From assembly GCA_014621425.1 (NCBI GenBank), contig JAANBB010000027.1, forward strand, positions 147,482-211,481: DNA of 64,000 nt, given 5' to 3'. The translations under genes were made by a program, and so were the position numbers. Source of the DNA: Cylindrodendrum hubeiense. Lineage: Eukaryota; Ascomycota; Sordariomycetes; Hypocreales; Nectriaceae. The notes below the pieces were generated by a model. It did not search any database. It saw nothing but the letters and a program-made list of their open reading frames with translations, and was not told the DNA's origin. Shown here one piece after another: positions 57,929 to 64,000 of the stretch. The number at the start of each line of letters is the position of its first letter. The stretch's first letter is position 1.

Positions 57929-59278
57929 TCACTCATTAACATGCTTCCGAATTGCGTCACCCCAGCTCGCAGAGTACGGCACACCTCTAATGTTATGGCT
58001 CTCAGAATATCTTAGCCTGACACTACGGCTAGAATCAAGACCACGTACCTTCATTGCGTCGACGGAAGACATTGGATCTGGCTGGATGTTAGAGGCAGGA
58101 TCCCGTGATGATGAACTCGTATACTGACCAAAGTGACTGCTACTTGCGTTACCCATGGTGAGTGGTTGGCCACGTGGCCTAAATTCACCAACAGTGAAGT
58201 TGAAGTCCACATTCTTTAGGAGCCAGCACATATCGTCTCGCGCAAGTGGAAGCCAGGATGACCAGGGGGATGGGGCGGGATCGGATTCATGTTGAGAATC
58301 GCTTGATGTACCGGTTTGGGCTGCTGTCGGTTGTCTTTCACGACTGGGCCGTGGTAGTGACTCGTCGATGGAATGGTTTCTTTGGAATGCCGACTTGGTT
58401 TGAATGTGCCCGCTTGTCAACCACGCTGTGCTAGATGTTACTGGCGACATTGAAAGCAGCATTCCAGCATCTTTGTCACGAATGAGAGTATGATCATTAA
58501 GCTCCTGCACAATTTTGGGAGTGGGAAGGTATTCCTTCGGCCACGTTTGTTCGCTATAGTGGCGAACAATCATGCCTTTCGCATGCTGTGCAATCTGTCC
58601 GCGATTCTCAAACCAATTCAGGAAGTGACCCGTATCAATACCTGCAACATACTCACGTCCGTGTTGATACATTTTGCTGATAGCTACTGGGACCTGCTTG
58701 CCAATTGAGACAGAGAGAACTCAGCTGGGAATCAAACATGTCTTGCTGCCCTTTGTCTGCTGCGGTCCAGAATGTCGTGACGAAGGTTAATCGGTGAATG
58801 TACTCCTCACCACAGAGTGCGCAGATGAAACGGACGAGCTTGGGGTCAAATTCATCAAAACGTGGCTGGTTGATGCATGTGAGATACAAAATTCCAGAAA
58901 CCTGGGCGGAAGGACAGATAGTTTCGATGCCAGGAGCGATCTTGAGGAATACGATTTGTTCATTCCCTGGATGAAAGCCAGGTGTATCCATGATGAAGTA
59001 TTCCTCGTTATTAATGCATGCTTTGTCGATTTTGAAGGTTCGAGTGACTATAAGGAACGTTAGAGATGCGAACAATGTTTGCCTCGTACCGACAGAATAT
59101 ACTCACCAGAATCAACAGAGTGCTGCGAATGGCCATCCGAATCCGTCAGGTCCTTGAAAATAGAGGACTTTCCAACCCCACTCCGTCCCAGCATGATAAT
59201 TATGGCTGGAGGTATTCCATTCCCGCTGTACACGGTGTTATACGTTATTCTTGAGACACGAGATAAACGGGGACTGAT
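57929..59278 (-). CDS. P-loop GTPase-like protein with an apparent frameshift; 5' end unsure
   Basis: Two exons seen: 59278-59107 and 59047-57929, joined by a phase-1 intron (GTGAGT to TATAG). G1 P-loop LGRSGVGKSS sits in the first, and the G3 motif MDTPGFHPG in the second, followed by VSGILYLTCINQPR, LTFVTTFWTAADKG and an S/P-rich C-terminal region. This matches the fungal AIG1/septin-like predicted GTPases. Near 58683-58700 the frame must shift by one base: LCLNWQA lies in one frame, MYQHGREYVAGIDTGHFLNW in another, and both belong to the expected protein order. No intron fits the gap. The upstream exon with the start codon is not resolved; an ATG at about 59389 precedes a plausible but poorly bordered exon. 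About 430 codons visible. Confidence 0.65.
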
Positions 59279-59996
59279 CTGTACTGATCCTCTATCTCAG
59301 TCAGACATCGCTGTGTTCGGTGGGCCACAGAGACCGCGGAAACAGACTTGGATGCATTGTTGGAGCTAAATTCCATCTTAGTTGCTCTTCGTGGATGATA
59401 AATGTCGCGCGGAGATTGTCGATGGTGTTAAGTGGCACAAAGAGCAGGAGAAGCTTGGATAATGGGCGTGAGAGAAGATCCAAAGCGGCATCGGTTGGTA
59501 TTATATCCCGTCCAAAGGGTCGATAATCAGTATGGAGAGATTATCATTCAGCTGGGCCGACAAAAGAGCGTTGGTAATGACATCTGATATTGAGCGCTGC
59601 CTGTGATATTGGTCCTTCTCGCGAAGGACACTTGAGAATGCCTCGCAGCAAAATGCAATTGCCACTGCCACAGATGCAACCACAAGCCCCCCTCACTGAG
59701 ACGGTACGCGGCGGTTCCAGCAACTTGAACAACCAACAACTTCAAGAGTAGGCGCTTTTATTGGCGCTGAGCTGCGGAATACCGCCTGGTTGACACACTC
59801 AGTTGGTTGCATCTCAAATGGTGGGCGGCCAGTTTGGGCTGTCGGCGGACACCATTGCTGACTCTTTAGCTCGATCTTCTCGTGCGGCAAAGGGCAAATA
59901 CGTTTGGCTGCCTGTGAGTAAATAAATCAAGCATCATGGGGGTTGGACAGTGTAGTTGAAAGAGTTAGAACTAACTGGGCCTGCCGACCACTTCGC
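59279..59996. other. Region between the GTPase and the secreted protein; possible extra exons
   Basis: On the minus strand 59905-59693 reads AKRICPLPHEKIELKSQQW onward with several Cys and could be a further exon of the secreted protein gene that ends at 59997 in my model, since CACAG precedes it. No donor convincingly joins it. 59683-59501 also reads protein-like. Both left uncalled. Confidence 0.35.
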
Positions 59997-60459
59997 TCAA
60001 GGCTGATACAAAGGTTTCCGCCTGCATGTGGTGGTGTGAACTGTTGAAAGAGCCTGACCAGCTAATCTTGGCATCTGGTCACGCGTTCTGCGTCCTTGAT
60101 ACGCGTAAGCGCCGGATATAATTGCATCCGGCGGGCTGTACAGGTTGCGGTCGCATACACGGTCGGTCTGATTGTAGCACACTAAGGTCACAACAGTTGG
60201 CCGCACCTGGGCGCAATTAACAGAGATAGAACTACCAATGAAAGGGGTAGATGAAAATAAGGCCGCATGGAGGCCTCTCAGTCCTACTTACGGGTATGTC
60301 TTGGAAATTCAAATGCCCAAATAACAATTCGGACAACTCACCAAAGGTCGCCCCCGTGGCTGGGTGGAACCGAGCTCGACACTGCCGTGTTTGGTCTCGC
60401 GCCTGCATAAATTGTGCACCAATGAATATAATTACGTGAATGAATAAGATGGTATGCAT
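59997..60459 (-). CDS. Small secreted Cys-containing protein, about 125 aa
   Basis: Exon 1 60459-60292, exon 2 60206-59997, one phase-0 intron of 85 nt (GTAAGT to CCCAG). The start MHTILFIHVIIFIGAQFMQA is a clear signal peptide. The mature part is short, with blocks CRARFHPATGATFGELSELL and LVCYNQTDRVCDRNLY, four cysteines and one NxT site. I recognise no family. Small secreted Cys-containing fungal proteins include effectors, antifungal proteins and surface proteins (general knowledge); none can be assigned. The gene may continue into a third exon at 59905-59693, which would replace the last residues of exon 2. Confidence 0.55.
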
Positions 60460-62531
60460 TTCAGTGCAAAATATATGGTAGAACCAAGGGTTTGCCAGAT
60501 TGTTGGTGAATCGAAACGGATCCCGGTCAACGTGGAGTTACTCGGCCCCTCTTCCCAGCTCAGCGTGCAACAATTTAGGCACAGCAACTAAAGTTCTGTA
60601 ACTACCTCAGTAAAATTTCACAATGTTCTGACAGGTTAGATACCCGCAGGGCCTCAAGAGCAACCCCCGAATTTGAGTTGGGGGTGGGATGTTCGGGACA
60701 CCAGTCACCCTACCGGCGACCGTTGTTTGTCACCGGCCCTTAATGACGCAGTATAATTGATGGACACGTCTGCATTGTACCGAGAGAGCAGCAAAGCAGC
60801 CCCAAAAGCCGTAGTCGATGGTGAACCTCTCGGATTCACGACAGGGCGAGTCCCGGGCCGCCCTACCCATCTTCTCCCACGTCCTCCGTTCAAAAGTGGC
60901 TCAGATAAACGCCAAACTTAGTGGCAGGTACGACAAGTGGCCCAACTCGTTTTCAGCTGAGACTTGGCGACAGGGAGGCCCCAGCCCCTAGAAAAGGTTA
61001 AATACATGTGATCACCAGAATCAGAGTCTGAAGGAGTAAGGCCAATCTCAGTGATGCACGATTGAACCAACGTAGTTAGGGCTCGCTGCGGTGGAGGTGA
61101 CCTATGGGTTCCATGTCGGGGTTATGAAGTATTGCACAATTTAGCTTCTTTAGCCGGATGATGTGCATCCGTCATGGCATAGGACATACGTATAATTAAG
61201 CCGATCGAATTTGCACGGAGCCCTGACTACGGACAGAGACAGACTCCACAAAAGTCGCCAGTGGAAATCGCGGTAAAGGCAACCGAGGCATGGCAGCTTT
61301 GAAGCTTGCACCTTCGCGGGTTGGACTCTGATCCTGAAAGCCCCCCCCCCCGCAGCCTTGAGCATTAATTTCCACCCGGCTTGGAAAATCCGGATGGTGT
61401 GCCGAGCGCGAAAGGGAGGGCTGCCTTCGAATCTCACCGCTCTTATCCTTGAGGTATTCGCTGGTATGATTGCCGCACATCCGAGGGAGGGGTCGGCCGA
61501 TGTAATAACAGCGATTGATAACGGAGCCTGCTTTCCGTTCACATTCCAACATTCCACGATGCACGTTGAATCGTCTGCACTACGTATTCGCTTCTATACT
61601 GTGCTCCATGAATATGATACTAGGTGGTCTGGCAGTTGGCCATCCAAGATCGTCCTGGAGCACGTTTGCCAAGTAAATATCGGGGACGTTCTAAGGCGAT
61701 TTTAGAACCGCTTCATTGAGTGAGCTTAGTAGGAAATCCGGAAGGGCTAGAATTGTAGTGAAGATTGTTAGTCCGAGTACCGTTATTGAGTGGCTGGTTG
61801 AGTGAGGCATCCAACTCGCCTTGAAGCGCTAAAATTGCAGTGCCAGAATCCAATCACGTGGGGACAGCAAGGCACGCAGGAGTTAAGGCATCTAGAGGGG
61901 ACGGATAACGAAACGGCCCCAACCATGTTGTGAACAAGCTGTGCATGTGACAGTGGGGTTATCGGGTATTGGACGCTGTAACTGTTGGTCGCATCAGTTT
62001 GCTTCGCTGCTGGTTTTCGCAACAAGGAACCTGCCCCTCGTCCTCCCATCTGCGGCACAGCATCACAGAGAGCCAAAGTTAAAGGGCGGCATGACTCACC
62101 AGGTTGGCTTCTGATATTGGGAGGATAATTTGGCATCCCCGCGGCCGTGGAAATTCTAGCATGGGGACGGGAGCGTGGAAAATTGGAGCGGAGCTATGTT
62201 TTGTTTCAACATGATCTGCGGTGATTGCAGAGAGCACGCGACAGGGCTTGCTCAACAACACGTTGCCTCAAAACTGTCTTCATCACATGCAGCTTAAGTA
62301 AAGGCATCGGTAAATATTAAACACCCCCTCTGTCGTCTCAATTCAGAGTCTGTCTCACAGACAGGTCCATTTTTTTAACCGAACGGGCAATGCAAGTAAA
62401 TGATCAAATCGTGTTTCCATCACAACACGCTTGATACACACCAGGATCACGAGACTGAAATACCCAAACCTCAGGTTCCCCGGCAACCATCTAACGTAAT
62501 GAAGCAAACTGCCATGTACAATAAAACCACG
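60460..62531. other. Intergenic, 2.1 kb
   Basis: No gene supported. Open frames around 61150-61705 overlap on both strands and look like chance. A 10-C run lies near 61341-61351. Confidence 0.45.
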
Positions 62532-62941
62532 TCATTCGGAGACAACATCGTTTTCCGAAATAGTATCTACTGACACGCTTGTGGTAGCTGGCATCGAACT
62601 ACCAGAGTGACTACTGATACTTATGGCGGCTGCTAATATACCCTCTACAGAAGGGTCGCGAGTGAACAACGGGGTACCGGGAGTGTATATCGGGTCCTGC
62701 ATTCTGGCATTGACCGGCTGATGTGTATCTTCGGTGATGTGCGCGATGTTGGTTGCTCCAGAAGCGGGGCCAGAGCCGTTGCTTTAGCCCGCCAGGATTC
62801 GTCAGCAGAGTGCGTTCACCCACCCGAGAATTGAGACTTTGATGTTTGGGGCAAAAGTGAAGTTGGAATTGACGGAGAGACAGACAAGATTTCTTACCTT
62901 AACGCTGCTCCCTGGGAGCCGTTAGATGTTGGTGCCGACAT
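62532..62941 (-). CDS. Small conserved family protein, copy C (97 aa)
   Basis: Exon 1 is 62941-62898 (44 nt), exon 2 is 62781-62532, joined by a phase-2 intron of 116 nt with donor GTAAGA, branch-like GGCTAAA and acceptor TAAAG. Starts MSAPTSNGSQGAAL, holds the core HQPVNARMQDPIYTPGTPLF then TRDP, and ends SENDVVSE. It lacks the AGxGAQFDxK tail shared by copies A and B and is instead S/T-rich after the core. No signal peptide or membrane helix. First-exon length, intron phase and core identify it as the third member of the family. Function unknown. Confidence 0.82.
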
Positions 62942-64000
62942 GGGGACCGTGGATATCGATTCCACTGCTATTGTAGCATTAGTTTACTTCAAATATCACA
63001 GATGCATACTGGACGTTAACACACAAGTTAAGGGGTAAACTCAAGACAAGAATCGGGATCGACCTTCTGGAAGGGAGCAACGATGGCGACGATGCTCGCA
63101 CATCAAGACGTGACGTCGTGATCTGGGTGATCCTCGTGAGGAGCTGGCCATGAGAAGCAGGTCCAAAGTTCAAAGATTGTATGCACTAAATGTGCCGTTG
63201 GAGGAGCAAGTGTCTCTAGTCGAGAAGGACGAGTGGGATTTTATAACTCTGACCCTTTTCAAAGGTTACCACGAGTCCACCATTGTCCGCGTGACCAGTT
63301 TCGATCCCCAGCCTTGTGTTTGAGAAAGGCAATTACTGGTCAAGCCCTGGGGTGTCACTCCCACTACAGCTACACGGACGTTTTCGTTTCGTGGTTGGTG
63401 CTTCAAAAAGCGCCCTCGAGGGCATTATCTCTCGTACGGGAAGGTATGGTAGATACGGTGTAGAAACGTCTGAAGGGCAAATATGATCTACATTGGAGGG
63501 AGGGAGGGGTCAATCACACTGACGGCTGCCGGATCCGAACGGCATGCATGGAGCTAGGCATGGTATGGGCTGGTCATCACGGCTAGCGGAAAGCTCGAGC
63601 CCACCTGGGGGAACATGGCTCCTTGTCAACCACGTGGCGGGCGCTTCATACTAGCGGAGACAGTGCAAGAGCGAGCTAGACGCATCCATCCCATCATGTC
63701 CACGTCCTCGGATGAAGTTCAGTCCGGAAATGATGTTCGGCCGACACTCCTGCAACACTGATTAGGCTATCCCAGATAATATTCAGGAACAATGTCAATT
63801 GAGACAAGTCGGTCGTCGAGATGTACGTGTCGACCTGAGTGCTTTCCTCTGACCCCATGCTTAGGGGGAGCCAGGAATTGAAGGACGTCAGGTTCTGAAG
63901 ACAAGGGCATCCCTTGTTCACTGGAAGTGACATGGTCACTGCACCCCCAGTCTCTCGGTTAGCGGTTAGCACACCACGGTGAATGTCACAAATGAGGCCC
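62942..64000. other. Right-hand end, no firm gene
   Basis: Upstream region of copy C, then low-complexity intergenic DNA. On the minus strand 63972-63694 encodes a frame with SLPVNKGCPCLQNLTSFNSW that faintly recalls the Cys-rich C-terminal region of AflR-type regulators and might be the last exon of a gene entering from beyond the window; it is not strong enough to call. Confidence 0.35.

Noticed and set aside
61150..61705. Overlapping 115-135 codon frames on both strands
   Set aside because: Mutually overlapping, no motif, and interrupted by a poly-C run; chance frames.
63694..63972. Possible C-terminal exon of an AflR-type regulator
   Set aside because: Only a short Cys-rich similarity, no zinc cluster in the window, and no splice evidence.
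1..64000. CRISPR arrays, bacterial operons or prophage
   Set aside because: No regularly spaced repeats and the genes have spliceosomal introns; the window is eukaryotic.

Overview
The window reads as nuclear DNA of a filamentous ascomycete (Pezizomycotina, probably Eurotiomycetes-like; the genus cannot be fixed from sequence alone). Support: genes split by 45-100 nt introns with GTAAGT/GTATGT donors and CTAAC/CTGAC branch motifs, an NRPS-like carboxylate reductase, an AflR-type Zn2Cys6 regulator, a NACHT-ankyrin NLR, a FAS1/GPI protein, and a LINE ruined by RIP-type C-to-T changes.

Layout. 1-4454: no supportable gene. 4455-10735: a full-length Tad-like LINE with a perfect 13-bp target-site duplication and an A-rich (CAA)n tail. 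Its whole coding capacity, from gag through endonuclease, RT and RNase H to the terminal zinc finger, lies in one reading frame broken only by stop codons. 10.7-12.9 kb: one small membrane ORF and a tandem duplication. 12976-18176: a five-exon adenylation-thiolation-reductase enzyme followed by a secreted protein of unknown function. 18.7-34.8 kb: a small conserved protein (copy A), a secreted nitrilase-like hydrolase, a GPI-anchored fasciclin protein, an F-box protein, a D-2-hydroxyacid dehydrogenase and a putative Fe(II)/2-oxoglutarate oxygenase. 35.4-45.6 kb: an amino-acid permease, a large ankyrin protein, and an NmrA-like reductase divergent from an AflR-type regulator. 47-60.5 kb: a helical protein with a central hydrophobic segment, small protein copy B, a NACHT-ankyrin NLR, an orphan ORF, a P-loop GTPase with an apparent frameshift and a secreted Cys-containing small protein. 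62.5-62.9 kb: small protein copy C.

Main result. Three short minus-strand genes (87, 104 and 97 codons; 18785-19150, 51141-51587, 62532-62941) belong to one paralogous family. Each has a first exon of exactly 44 nt, a phase-2 intron, and a core of the form [E/Q]PVN[V/A]RM...Y..GT.L..R[E/D]P. I do not recognise this family.

How the genes may work together (inference). The reductase, its secreted neighbour and perhaps the oxygenase, NmrA-like and AflR-like genes suggest secondary metabolism, though they are spread over 30 kb and need not form one cluster. The right half (ankyrin protein, helical protein, NLR, GTPase, two copies of the small family) resembles a fungal self/non-self or defence neighbourhood. 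Two genes (ankyrin at 39.77 kb, GTPase at 58.69 kb) each need a single-base frame change to read through, so either pseudogenes or base errors are possible.
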